This document shows positions 23,843 through 32,186 of a stretch of 64,000 nt of DNA, piece by piece (position 1 is the first letter of the stretch; each line of letters opens with the position of its first letter). Source of the stretch: a virus; the IMG/VR virus record IMGVR_UViG_3300027969_000063, positions 1-64,000 of that record; one strand, 5' to 3'. The notes below the pieces were generated by a model. The model had not been told where the DNA came from and ran no database searches. It was given only the letters and a program-made list of their open reading frames with translations. The position numbers were made by a program, and so were the translations under genes.

Positions 23843-24366
23843 TGTGGTGCCTTTCTACGAACATTCATCATAATAGGAGTATTATCTTTCTTTTTCTTTA
23901 GATAAACACCAGGTTCTCCACCCTTACCACCTGTACCAGCGATAGCGCCACCGCCAACAACATTAGTTGGTCCAGCAGAACCATCTTCTTTAAGCCTAGA
24001 ATGTTCTTTATCTAAATCTAAACGGCGTTGTTGAACTGCTTTTTGATCAACATCTTTATTTCTGGATAGGTCTTGCAATACTTTAGATTTTGATGCATAA
24101 TCTTTATGTGGATCCGCAGGATTTAATTTTGATTCTTTAACCGGCACACAGTTAGGAACTGTTCTACCATTCTTCTCTTTAGTGCCTACGGCAGTATAAC
24201 CTTTCCAACAAGCCGACTTTAAATCGCCTGTAGGTTGTTTAACTTTCTCTTCAATCTCTTCTTCTTTAACACAAGAATCTTTTGAAAATGCCTTCTTACC
24301 TGGAACAGGTTTATATCCTGTCCAGCAACGGCCTTTTTCATCCAAGTATTGTTTAAATTTTTTCAT
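23839..24366 (-). CDS. Virion-type protein with CTS-like N-terminus and CW-GY repeats (175 aa)
   Basis: The start at 24366 gives MKKFKQYLDE, which fits the T4 capsid-targeting pattern (MKxF/Y, hydrophobic at 7-8, Glu at 10). Two imperfect repeats follow, CWTGYKPVPGKKAF and CWKGYTAVGTKEKN, each ending in a Cys. The C-terminal half is Gly-rich and basic. Similar small Cys-repeat proteins occur in T4-like phages, function unknown. The TAATG junction links it to the next gene. Confidence 0.7.
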   Translation of the reverse strand: MKKFKQYLDEKGRCWTGYKPVPGKKAFSKDSCVKEEEIEEKVKQPTGDLKSACWKGYTAVGTKEKNGRTVPNCVPVKESKLNPADPHKDYASKSKVLQDLSRNKDVDQKAVQQRRLDLDKEHSRLKEDGSAGPTNVVGGGAIAGTGGKGGEPGVYLKKKKDNTPIMMNVRRKAPQ

Positions 24367-24848
24367 TAGCAGTTCCACTTTCTTAGTGCTAGTGCTTTGC
24401 GAGTTGGTTCACCATTTGGTTTTTTCATAGCACCTTCCATGCCACCCATGCGAGCACAGAATGATTTTCTACGATTAGCCGCTTTAGAACCTGGTTTTAA
24501 TTTAGATGGAGGTGTTGTGACAGCCATCGATAACTTGGAACCAGGATTTTCTCTACGATAAGAAGCAATACCTTTACGATTTAATCCGCCTTCAGGATTC
24601 TTACCTGCTTTTCTTTGCCACGCAGCAGATTCTTCTATTTGTTCTTTAATCCACTCATCGGGAGTTTTACCGTGTCTGGATACAAAATCGTTATGCAATT
24701 CTTTACCCGTAGTGTTACCTTTTTTAGATATATTCATCATCAATTTATTAATTGATTCATAATCATGATTATCTAATTTCTTTAAGCCTTTTTCTAAGGC
24801 GGTAACGTTACAGTAACTTTCTTCTACAAATTGTTTAAAAGATTTCAT
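24366..24848 (-). CDS. Virion-type protein with CTS-like N-terminus (DUF6321-like, 160 aa)
   Basis: Begins MKSFKQFVEE, again matching the capsid-targeting pattern. The C-terminal part contains GGLNRKGIASYRRENPGSK and RRKSFCARMGGM, which I associate with DUF6321 of large phages (from memory). A strongly basic protein ending RKWNC. DNA binding inside the head is plausible, not shown. Confidence 0.72.
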   Translation of the reverse strand: MKSFKQFVEESYCNVTALEKGLKKLDNHDYESINKLMMNISKKGNTTGKELHNDFVSRHGKTPDEWIKEQIEESAAWQRKAGKNPEGGLNRKGIASYRRENPGSKLSMAVTTPPSKLKPGSKAANRRKSFCARMGGMEGAMKKPNGEPTRKALALRKWNC

Positions 24849-25231
24849 AGTTGTCTTAACATTTCTGCAATGTGCATGTCTAAAGGTATCTCGTCTACCT
24901 TTATATTCTTTCCATTAATACCTTTTACTGTATCTGGTAAAACATTCAGATATAATAAAAAGGTTTTCAATATATCATAATCTCTTTCATCTATCCTATA
25001 GAATAGTATTCTTGTGGTCGCTTCTGGACCAAAAACATTATTCAATAGAATGATATGATTTAAAATCAATCGTTCTTTTAAAGCCTTAGTAACCTTGTAT
25101 CTACGAAACAATCTTTTTAAATATTTGGTCCTTTTCATGTCGCCTTCAAATTCCGACATGACACAATTAGGCGATTCGTAACACTTCATCGCAAATAATA
25201 AAAAATTGTCATCATTCAAATCATCAAACAT
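24845..25231 (-). CDS. Conserved T4-like phage protein (128 aa)
   Basis: Helical soluble protein with the segment LKTFLLYLNVLPDTVKGING. It resembles a conserved small protein of T4-like marine phages, without assigned function. ATGA overlap with the next gene. Confidence 0.7.
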   Translation of the reverse strand: MFDDLNDDNFLLFAMKCYESPNCVMSEFEGDMKRTKYLKRLFRRYKVTKALKERLILNHIILLNNVFGPEATTRILFYRIDERDYDILKTFLLYLNVLPDTVKGINGKNIKVDEIPLDMHIAEMLRQL

Positions 25232-25258
25232 ATTATTTTGTAAACCTATAAATTAGAA

Positions 25259-25286
25259 ACGGAGATATCAGTTAAGCTATCTCCGT
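25259..25286 (-). terminator. Rho-independent terminator after virion gene
   Basis: Nine perfect base pairs (ACGGAGATA / TATCTCCGT) around a 10-base loop, followed on the minus strand by TTTCTAATTT. It ends the strongly expressed-looking gene at 25313. Confidence 0.75.
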
Positions 25287-25312
25287 CTATATATCAACTT
25301 CAAATTTCAATA

Positions 25313-26188
25313 TTAAGCGTCTGGTAATGCAATATCGTCAGAACCATCACCAGTTGGATTAGCTAAAGCAACTAGAGTTTCATATTGAACACGGCCAGCA
25401 CGACCACCAGTTCCAACTCTCTTTATATTCCAGCCAACGTGTGCTGCATTTGTAAAACCAGAATCACTACCACCGGCTTGACCTAAACCTTTAATAGCAA
25501 TTGCTGTTGTTGCGGTTGAAGCAACTTTCTCAAAGTACTGAGCATTATTACCAGTACCGGTAATATTAACAGAGGCACCCTCAAGAGTTTCTGACACCTT
25601 GAATGCGTTAGCAGTTAAACCAGAGGCAATAACATAGTAGGTATTACCACTAGTTAATCCAGTAGCAGAAGCACCGCCACCGTTTTGATATACCACTTGG
25701 CTATTAGCAGTTAGTCCGTGCGTTGTGTAAGCAATAGTATCGGTACCAGTATTGATACCAGTAGTAGGGATTGTTACCCTAGCTTTTGGAATTGTTACAG
25801 TTGGAACTGTTTCATATGATGATCCAACATTGGTAACGACAATCTTTGTAACGACTCCACCAGAAATCGTTGCAGTAGCTGCAGCACTTGCGCCGCCTCC
25901 ACCAGAGAATGTTACGGTTGGTGCTTCCACATACAATGTACCACCATTGATGATGGAAACATCGGTAACATTATCGGAACCGGCAAATCTTTCGGTTGCA
26001 TCAACCAAAAATAGGCCAACGGTTTCATTGGTAATATAGGCACTAGGTGCAGTATTACCGTAAAGATAGGCTACGTTTGTAGCGTTAGGCGCAGCATTTA
26101 CTTTAGATGGTGCAGCTTTTGTGATTGTAGCATTTACAGCCCATTTTGGTGCGCTGGATGCTTGATCGACTTTTCCCCAAGATGACAT
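25313..26188 (-). CDS. Virion surface-type structural protein (291 aa)
   Basis: Rich in Gly, Ala, Thr, Val with beta repeats such as GGTLYVEAPTVTFSGGGG and VTNVGSSYETVPTV, typical of head decoration or fibre proteins of tailed phages. It has its own late-type promoter (CATAAATA, 26219-26226), a good ribosome site (AAAGGAGAA) and its own terminator, pointing to high late expression. The exact location on the particle is not inferable. Confidence 0.72.
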   Translation of the reverse strand: MSSWGKVDQASSAPKWAVNATITKAAPSKVNAAPNATNVAYLYGNTAPSAYITNETVGLFLVDATERFAGSDNVTDVSIINGGTLYVEAPTVTFSGGGGASAAATATISGGVVTKIVVTNVGSSYETVPTVTIPKARVTIPTTGINTGTDTIAYTTHGLTANSQVVYQNGGGASATGLTSGNTYYVIASGLTANAFKVSETLEGASVNITGTGNNAQYFEKVASTATTAIAIKGLGQAGGSDSGFTNAAHVGWNIKRVGTGGRAGRVQYETLVALANPTGDGSDDIALPDA

Positions 26189-26218
26189 TTTTTTCTCCTT
26201 TAATGTCTGTTTATATGT

Positions 26219-26226
26219 TATTTATG
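26219..26226 (-). promoter_or_regulatory. Late-promoter-like CATAAATA
   Basis: One base off TATAAATA, 30 bp ahead of the structural gene at 25313-26188. Confidence 0.5.
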
Positions 26227-27954
26227 TTAATTGCCCTTCTTACCAAACTCTTTATTGAACTGATTTTGGCCTGGTCTATTCTTCATCATAGGATCAATTT
26301 CCACCTCATCTCGCTTTTCACCAGTTAGTGTGGTTCCACCAGTCATTACTGCCAATGCTTCTGGTTTCTTTTCACCAAAACTATCTTTCTTATCGGTTTG
26401 ATTAAACTTAGGCTTTTTACCATAAGTCTGTACCGATTTATCTTCCTTTTCATGGTCATAGGTATCTTCCTTGACCATACCCTTACTCTTATATAAAGCC
26501 TTAATCATACGAGCAGATTTGGACCTCTGGCTTTTTATGCTGGTAGTTTCACCACCGTTGGCACCATCACATGGCGCTTGAGTTGCAGCCAAAGAATCTA
26601 GTGTATTCTCACTTGTTGGTTTGTAACCAGATAAACGGTCTAGAGCTCTATTCCAACTTTTAGAGCGAGTTTTGACTCTTTGGTTATGTGCCTTCTTATC
26701 CATACCTGGTTTTTTCTCAGGTACAACTGGTTGTTGTTTTAACCAAGAAAATACTGTGGATTTTTTGAGTTCATCCAATTGTTCAAATTCTTCATTCTGT
26801 TTACCATAGTAAGCACCCAAAGCCATTTTCTGACGTTCTTTTTTGGACTTACCAACAAACTTAGGATTATCTGAATGAATGAAATCATGGATCCAATCAC
26901 CAGCAGAAGCATCCTTACCTAGAACTTCATTAATCATTTGGTCGAGTTCTTCTTCATCTAACTCCACACCTTCTTTATTCAATAAAGCACGATGGTGTTG
27001 GTCAATCGGAATCTTATGTTTACGAATCAGAGCACCCAACATCTGTCTAGTTGTACTTTTTGTTGATGTTTTACCAATAGTAGATACTTTTTTGATAGCT
27101 GCATGGGCGGCTGAAGTGGCAGTAGGTTCATCAGAATCGATGGCCATAATATTCTTTAAATGCTTCTTAACAGTATCATGGTCTAATTGAGTCGGACCAT
27201 AAACTTCATCCAATTCAACTTCTTCTTTCAATTTTAATTCAGATTTTCTTTTACCAAAAGTCTTATGAACAAGAGTATCTAAGTTTTTATGAAATGATGT
27301 TTCTTTAGCCTTACTAATTCCTGCATCTTCTTTATTTAAATGTTTCTGTAAACGGTCAATAGCAGAAGTCATTCCACCGGAATTCTTTGCAAGATCGTCA
27401 TGTTTCTTTTGACGCTCATCGGATGCTTTACGAAATCTATCCAATGCACTTGGCTTTGGTTTTTTAACTGATTCGTTTACTTTTTCATTCTTACTAGTAA
27501 TGTAGTTACCAACAGTATCGATGTAATCTGTAGCCAAAGTTACTTTAGCTTGAACCCATGATGGCAATTGTTTTTCATAGTCCTTACCAATATGTGAACG
27601 AACCATATTAATAGCTCTTTCCATCTGTTCTAGTTGGCCTAAAACCATACTACCTTCATCATCTAACATATTACCCATGGCAATAGCAATGTGATTCTCT
27701 TTAACTACCTCTTCTGTGAATTCGTGGTCTCTTCTCCATTTCAAAAATTCACCAGATTTAGAATGTGCAATTTTAGTTTCTTTGGAAACAAAATTTGGAT
27801 TGATTCCTCTAGAATTCAGAAAACGATGTAACAACTCTTCTTCAGATGCTTCAGCAATACCAGACTTTGCCTGCCATGGATCCATTGGATTTACACCCAA
27901 AGGTTTAGCAGCAGGCGATTGATTGATGTTAACAACTTTTACTTTTCTTGACAT
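26227..27954 (-). CDS. Large charged virion-type protein with EEVELDE motifs (575 aa)
   Basis: Hydrophilic Lys/Glu-rich protein. Three related acidic motifs occur: EEVELDE, EGVELDE and EEFEQLDE, spaced through the middle. A segment KSKKERQKMALGAYYGKQNEE resembles modular segments of T4-like phage head or scaffold-associated proteins. It lies in the late operon behind the ligase-like gene. Function unknown; an internal head protein is the best guess. Confidence 0.7.
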   Translation of the reverse strand: MSRKVKVVNINQSPAAKPLGVNPMDPWQAKSGIAEASEEELLHRFLNSRGINPNFVSKETKIAHSKSGEFLKWRRDHEFTEEVVKENHIAIAMGNMLDDEGSMVLGQLEQMERAINMVRSHIGKDYEKQLPSWVQAKVTLATDYIDTVGNYITSKNEKVNESVKKPKPSALDRFRKASDERQKKHDDLAKNSGGMTSAIDRLQKHLNKEDAGISKAKETSFHKNLDTLVHKTFGKRKSELKLKEEVELDEVYGPTQLDHDTVKKHLKNIMAIDSDEPTATSAAHAAIKKVSTIGKTSTKSTTRQMLGALIRKHKIPIDQHHRALLNKEGVELDEEELDQMINEVLGKDASAGDWIHDFIHSDNPKFVGKSKKERQKMALGAYYGKQNEEFEQLDELKKSTVFSWLKQQPVVPEKKPGMDKKAHNQRVKTRSKSWNRALDRLSGYKPTSENTLDSLAATQAPCDGANGGETTSIKSQRSKSARMIKALYKSKGMVKEDTYDHEKEDKSVQTYGKKPKFNQTDKKDSFGEKKPEALAVMTGGTTLTGEKRDEVEIDPMMKNRPGQNQFNKEFGKKGN

Positions 27955-27965
27955 ATTATTACCTA

Positions 27966-29039
27966 TTATTTAATTTTGGTTTTGTCTTGAACTCTTTTCA
28001 AAGCTGATTTGGCCAGGTCACGAGCACGGCTCATTGGCGTATGAACTGCACCAGATTTATCTTTAGCATCCTTCTTCATTGGCTCCCAACCAGATGTTCC
28101 AGCAATAGTTGCTTCATGAACTTCATGTGATTTCATTGCAGGAGTTTTTTGTATTTTAACAGCTTCAGGAGTATCATCGCCTGGTTTACGTTCACCTTCT
28201 TTATCTAAAGGACTAACTTTTAGTTTATAAGATTTGAATGAATTGATTTTGCCTCCAGGCATACGACCAGCTAAAGTATCAGTTGTAATAGGAGCATCGT
28301 CACATTGTTTGTAATTTTCTTCATCCAACTCGACTTCTTCTTTTCTTACCATGTCAGTATCATCGCTAGATTTTCCTGGACGCTTATCCACAGGAGGTTT
28401 TGCATATGGTGATGGTTTACCACCATAATTAGTTATGGGTTTGCTGATCGGTTTCATTTTTAATTCATCAATACGTTCAACTTCTTCGTTACGAGCTTTA
28501 GCAAGGTTCTCGGGAGCAGAGATAGAATCTTTCTTAGGACCTTTAGCATCAGCCATAGTCAATGGTGTATCACCTTTTGCTTTACGGAGATAAGCGGGTA
28601 CATCAGACTTACGAACTGCTTCTAAGAGTTTACCAGCAAAATGCATGCCTTCGCTGACTTTCTTTTTACCTTTGAGAATTTTAAAATCTTGGCCATCAAT
28701 CTTATTGTTGTGGTTGGCATCAATCTTATGTTGATCACCTTTCAATTCTTCTTTTACCGGTTTATCAGCAATAGCCTTTTTCATTGGCTCTTTTTTGTTA
28801 CCATCTTTATCCATATCTAAGAAATCTGGCTTAGCACCTTCTTTCATCTCTTTAGCTTTTGGACCTTTAAGATTATCAACGGCAGATTTAGTTTGGTCTT
28901 TCTTTGCTTTAGCGGAATTACCATAACTTCCACCAAACACTCTCATTCCTGTAGGTGTAGGTTCTTTAATTGGTGCAGTTTCCACAACTTGGTTAACTGC
29001 ATCAATCATTGATTGACTTACTTTATCTTTTGCAAACAT
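27966..29039 (-). CDS. Charged virion-type protein with EEVELDE motifs (357 aa)
   Basis: Low-complexity Lys/Asp/Pro-rich protein. It carries the same acidic motifs as its neighbour (NEEVERIDE, KEEVELDE). A stretch DANHNNKIDGQDF looks like an EF-hand or dockerin-type calcium loop (DxNxNxxID). It probably belongs to the same head-internal group. Function unknown. Confidence 0.68.
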   Translation of the reverse strand: MFAKDKVSQSMIDAVNQVVETAPIKEPTPTGMRVFGGSYGNSAKAKKDQTKSAVDNLKGPKAKEMKEGAKPDFLDMDKDGNKKEPMKKAIADKPVKEELKGDQHKIDANHNNKIDGQDFKILKGKKKVSEGMHFAGKLLEAVRKSDVPAYLRKAKGDTPLTMADAKGPKKDSISAPENLAKARNEEVERIDELKMKPISKPITNYGGKPSPYAKPPVDKRPGKSSDDTDMVRKEEVELDEENYKQCDDAPITTDTLAGRMPGGKINSFKSYKLKVSPLDKEGERKPGDDTPEAVKIQKTPAMKSHEVHEATIAGTSGWEPMKKDAKDKSGAVHTPMSRARDLAKSALKRVQDKTKIK

Positions 29040-29041
29040 TT

Positions 29042-30883
29042 TTATTCTCCGTTTTTTTGCTTTTTTTTCTTCTTTAATAAATTATCTACACGAACTTTAT
29101 TATCAGCTGGTGTAACTAATGGTTCTTTATTTGTTGATCCGCCAAGAACTCCACCTACACCCATGTCACGGGCGCCTGGATCATCAATGGCCTCCGTTTT
29201 TATATTCTTTCTAAACTTCTTAAAATCTTTATTATCATAAGCACTACTCAATGGATTTACAGAACCACCAGAAGGCATTACTGTGGAAGCTGGACTTGCA
29301 TTACTGTAATCTATACTCTCACCTAATCCAGCACCACCAGTTAAACCACTACCATTGGTTCTTGTATTCCATTCTCCACCTAAACCTGATGGATCACTCG
29401 GTCTTGGATCAGATAATGTTCTGTTCTTCTTTACTTTTTCTTTGTCTTTGGAGAAGTTGCTTTCTTTGGGGCTTGGTCTCCAGCTGACTTTGGGCTGGCT
29501 TTCTTCGTAGGTGCGGAACGTGTAGCCGCCCGTTTTTTTGGTGCCGTCCCACTTGATGGTGTCACCGGCTGGATCGTTGGCTCGGTTGTCGGCTGGGATG
29601 TCGCTTGGTCGCTCTGCTCTTCCAACTTTGGTTTTCTGAATAAATCGATTAGTGCTTTTAACATTTTTTTCTTCCTTATATAAGTCAAAATTCATAACCA
29701 TTGGTTTATTATTTCTATGTAACCAATCATTAACGGTTTCATTTACCGATTTGCGATCCAAGAAGGATTCCGTCATTTGGTAAATTTCATGTATGTCACC
29801 ATCTTTACTATCTATGTCGCCTGTATTATCAAAGGAAACAAAATTTGTGAACATCTCATTGAAATATTTAGTGTTTTCTTGCGCTTTCAACCATTTATCT
29901 TGGCGTACAGATTCTACCATCATTCTAGACAATAGTGTGTTCCGTTCTTTACTGGCTTGATTGGTGGTATTGACAAACACCATTAGGGTTTCATAACCCA
30001 ATTCTTCTAGTTCTTCTCTTACATAAGAGAGTTTTTCTCTATCATCGGCAGGACCATTAATGATCAATGGACCACGATTACGAATGGCTTCTCTACGAAA
30101 ATCACTGGTTTTCTCTGATAACTTTTGTTTATCACCAAGGTAATCTCTGGCCTGTATCAGATTCAATTCAACGATACGAGCTTCAGCAATGGCTTCACGA
30201 ATGATAATATCTTTACCTGAACCAGGTCCACCAGTTACAAAGATTGCTTTAAAATGACCACGGGAAGTATCTTCATGTAGACCCATACCTTTACGAGTAT
30301 CATGCATTAATTCTTTTGAGTGCTTATCTGAAACATGAGAAGGAACACCCTTACGAAACTCTTTATGGTTGCCTGTGGAAGCGTGTTGGCGCATCTTAGT
30401 ACCAGACATACCTTCTGAACCTTCGGCATCCGGATCACGGTGACCAGCAGAATGTACAGTAATCTTTTTAAAGTTATACAAAGCACCTTTATGTGTACCA
30501 TTGTATTTGTTTAACTTTTCTTTCATTTCTTTAACACGGTCAGAACCAACAACCATATGTAAATGAGTTACACCGGATTTATGTAATTCGGTTGCATGGT
30601 GTAAAAATGTTGGATGTTCTTTAGAGGAAGTTTTGAAGTTTGTTCCTGGTGAATATCTTTGCAGGTGCTTCAATTTTTGTGCACCACTTAAAGGATTCTT
30701 TTTAGCGTCTTGTGAATGGGAAGCAACAACTGTGTGACCAGCATTGTGTTCTTTTGCTACCTCTTTTACTTTATCAATTAACTTTAAATGGCCGGTTGTG
30801 GGAGGATTCATGCGACCAAAGGTCATAACATGGTGGTTTTCACCTTGTTTGGTTTCTTCGACTAGTTCTAAGAATGATTTCAT
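29042..30883 (-). CDS. Nucleotidyltransferase (NMNAT-like) and P-loop kinase fusion (613 aa)
   Basis: Residues 23-32, GRMNPPTTGH, are the nucleotide-binding HxGH-type motif of adenylyltransferases, and MSGTKMR (159-165) the matching SxTxxR motif. A Walker A, GGPGSGKD (218-225), starts a kinase domain. This order, NMN adenylyltransferase then kinase, resembles NadR-type NAD salvage enzymes. The N-terminal ten residues, MKSFLELVEE, match the T4 capsid-targeting pattern. The C-terminal 200 residues are low complexity and hold another gene in a different frame. The substrate is inferred only. Confidence 0.78.
   Translation of the reverse strand: MKSFLELVEETKQGENHHVMTFGRMNPPTTGHLKLIDKVKEVAKEHNAGHTVVASHSQDAKKNPLSGAQKLKHLQRYSPGTNFKTSSKEHPTFLHHATELHKSGVTHLHMVVGSDRVKEMKEKLNKYNGTHKGALYNFKKITVHSAGHRDPDAEGSEGMSGTKMRQHASTGNHKEFRKGVPSHVSDKHSKELMHDTRKGMGLHEDTSRGHFKAIFVTGGPGSGKDIIIREAIAEARIVELNLIQARDYLGDKQKLSEKTSDFRREAIRNRGPLIINGPADDREKLSYVREELEELGYETLMVFVNTTNQASKERNTLLSRMMVESVRQDKWLKAQENTKYFNEMFTNFVSFDNTGDIDSKDGDIHEIYQMTESFLDRKSVNETVNDWLHRNNKPMVMNFDLYKEEKNVKSTNRFIQKTKVGRAERPSDIPADNRANDPAGDTIKWDGTKKTGGYTFRTYEESQPKVSWRPSPKESNFSKDKEKVKKNRTLSDPRPSDPSGLGGEWNTRTNGSGLTGGAGLGESIDYSNASPASTVMPSGGSVNPLSSAYDNKDFKKFRKNIKTEAIDDPGARDMGVGGVLGGSTNKEPLVTPADNKVRVDNLLKKKKKQKNGE
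29431..29664 (-). CDS. Nested basic Pro/Ala/Lys-rich protein in another frame (77 aa)
   Basis: This frame lies wholly inside the NMNAT-kinase gene (its residues about 407-484). The ATG has AAGGAAG eight bases upstream. The product begins MLKALIDLFRKPKLEE and continues as Thr/Pro/Ala/Lys-rich sequence with KKAxxK repeats, like histone-type or head-internal proteins. The local base composition is more GC-rich than the surroundings. Expression is not proven. Confidence 0.55.
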   Translation of the reverse strand: MLKALIDLFRKPKLEEQSDQATSQPTTEPTIQPVTPSSGTAPKKRAATRSAPTKKASPKSAGDQAPKKATSPKTKKK

Positions 30884-32073
30884 TTACGAACTTTTAAAAG
30901 ATTCTGTTTAGCAAACTCAGCACGGTTAACCAATTTAGTTGGCTGATTATCGTGATGAACTACGAAACCTTCGGGTTTGGACTTCTTACCTTCAATGTGG
31001 TGTTGGTAGTGTCCTTCATGTGTTTCTAATGATTTAACTAAAGCATTTTTTGCTTGGTGTAAATGATGGTGCATTGAGAATAAGTTGCTATAATGTTCTT
31101 TGTGTTTTTCAACATGAGCAATTTGTTTTTTACCTTCGCCAGTTTTTTCAGCCTTAGATTTTTCAGTTGAAACTTTGGCAGCCAGCTTTTCGTGTATATT
31201 GTGTAAATGTTTTTTAAAACCCTCGACACTTGGCACTTCATCATGTCTTACAGTATGGTTTATGTATGTTGATAGGTGGCCATGTTCACCGCTATGTTTT
31301 GGATGAATTGCGTTATACATTTTGTGACCGTGAGTATCGTGAATTTCTTTTGCTGCAGCCATGTGTTTATGAAATTCTTTTTTGTTGGCTTCAGAATGTT
31401 GTACTTTACTGGTATCATGTTCTGCGCCATGAATATGGACATCCGGATGTTGTTTAAATTTACTCACATCTACATGAGGCGAAGCATGCTTCATGTCATC
31501 ACTATACTGGTGGTGAACCACTACACCAACTTTAGATTTTTTAATCTTTTTTGCCTCATCACCGTGAGCAGTATAGGTAATTGTGTTCGGTGTAAATGAT
31601 ACTTTACCTTCTTTAGCTTCTACGATGTAACCTTCATTTAACTTACCACTATCTTGGTGGTGCATTAAATCGCCTTGATAAACACCGTGTTTAGGTGTTA
31701 CTTTTGGTAAATGTTTAAGTGCGTGTTTGAGTGCTCTGGCTAAACCAGGAGCGTGACCGTGGTTTCTTTCAATATCTTTTTCTGTGTGATTAATCTTTGG
31801 ATTCTTGTTAAAGGCAGATTTGGTCGCCACAAAGAATTTACCATTCTTAGGATGATGGCCAAATACAATCGATGGAGAACCATCATACTTCATTGTCAGA
31901 TTTGTATTCTTGTGGCCGCCGGTCATGTGAGCATGGGCTTTCATTAGAGCTTCATGAGCATGTTCAAAACCAGCATGGCCGTGCATCAGAGGTCTATCTT
32001 CGGCATGATGGATATGCTTGAGTTCGGAACTTTTTTCCGTTTCTTCCGTTAGGAATGATCTAAATGATAACAT
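30880..32073 (-). CDS. His-rich nucleotidyltransferase/ligase-like virion protein (397 aa)
   Basis: Start at 32073 (AGAGGAAA upstream). Residues 62-67, KYDGSP, match motif I of covalent nucleotidyltransferases (DNA/RNA ligases), and near residue 368 EGFVV followed by KLV resembles motifs IV and V. The first ten residues MLSFRSFLTE fit the capsid-targeting pattern. The protein is remarkably His-rich. It follows a perfect late promoter (32119-32126). A ligase activity is inferred from motifs and not certain. Confidence 0.7.
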   Translation of the reverse strand: MLSFRSFLTEETEKSSELKHIHHAEDRPLMHGHAGFEHAHEALMKAHAHMTGGHKNTNLTMKYDGSPSIVFGHHPKNGKFFVATKSAFNKNPKINHTEKDIERNHGHAPGLARALKHALKHLPKVTPKHGVYQGDLMHHQDSGKLNEGYIVEAKEGKVSFTPNTITYTAHGDEAKKIKKSKVGVVVHHQYSDDMKHASPHVDVSKFKQHPDVHIHGAEHDTSKVQHSEANKKEFHKHMAAAKEIHDTHGHKMYNAIHPKHSGEHGHLSTYINHTVRHDEVPSVEGFKKHLHNIHEKLAAKVSTEKSKAEKTGEGKKQIAHVEKHKEHYSNLFSMHHHLHQAKNALVKSLETHEGHYQHHIEGKKSKPEGFVVHHDNQPTKLVNRAEFAKQNLLKVRK

Positions 32074-32118
32074 TGAATTTCCTCTTGATTTGCAACACAC
32101 TTTGGTTGCCGATTTGCT

Positions 32119-32126
32119 TATTTATA
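32119..32126 (-). promoter_or_regulatory. T4-type late promoter TATAAATA
   Basis: Exact TATAAATA on the minus strand in the intergenic gap, about 45 bp before the ATG at 32073. It probably drives the virion operon 30880 down to 26227. Confidence 0.75.
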
Positions 32127-32186
32127 CAACTTTTAAACTTTTGGAGCCAATTCTAGAAAGATTCGGTTCGATACATAGTGTCGTTT

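Noticed and set aside
31230-31599. Plus-strand frames opposite the ligase-like gene
   Set aside because: They arise from the His-rich coding of the minus strand.
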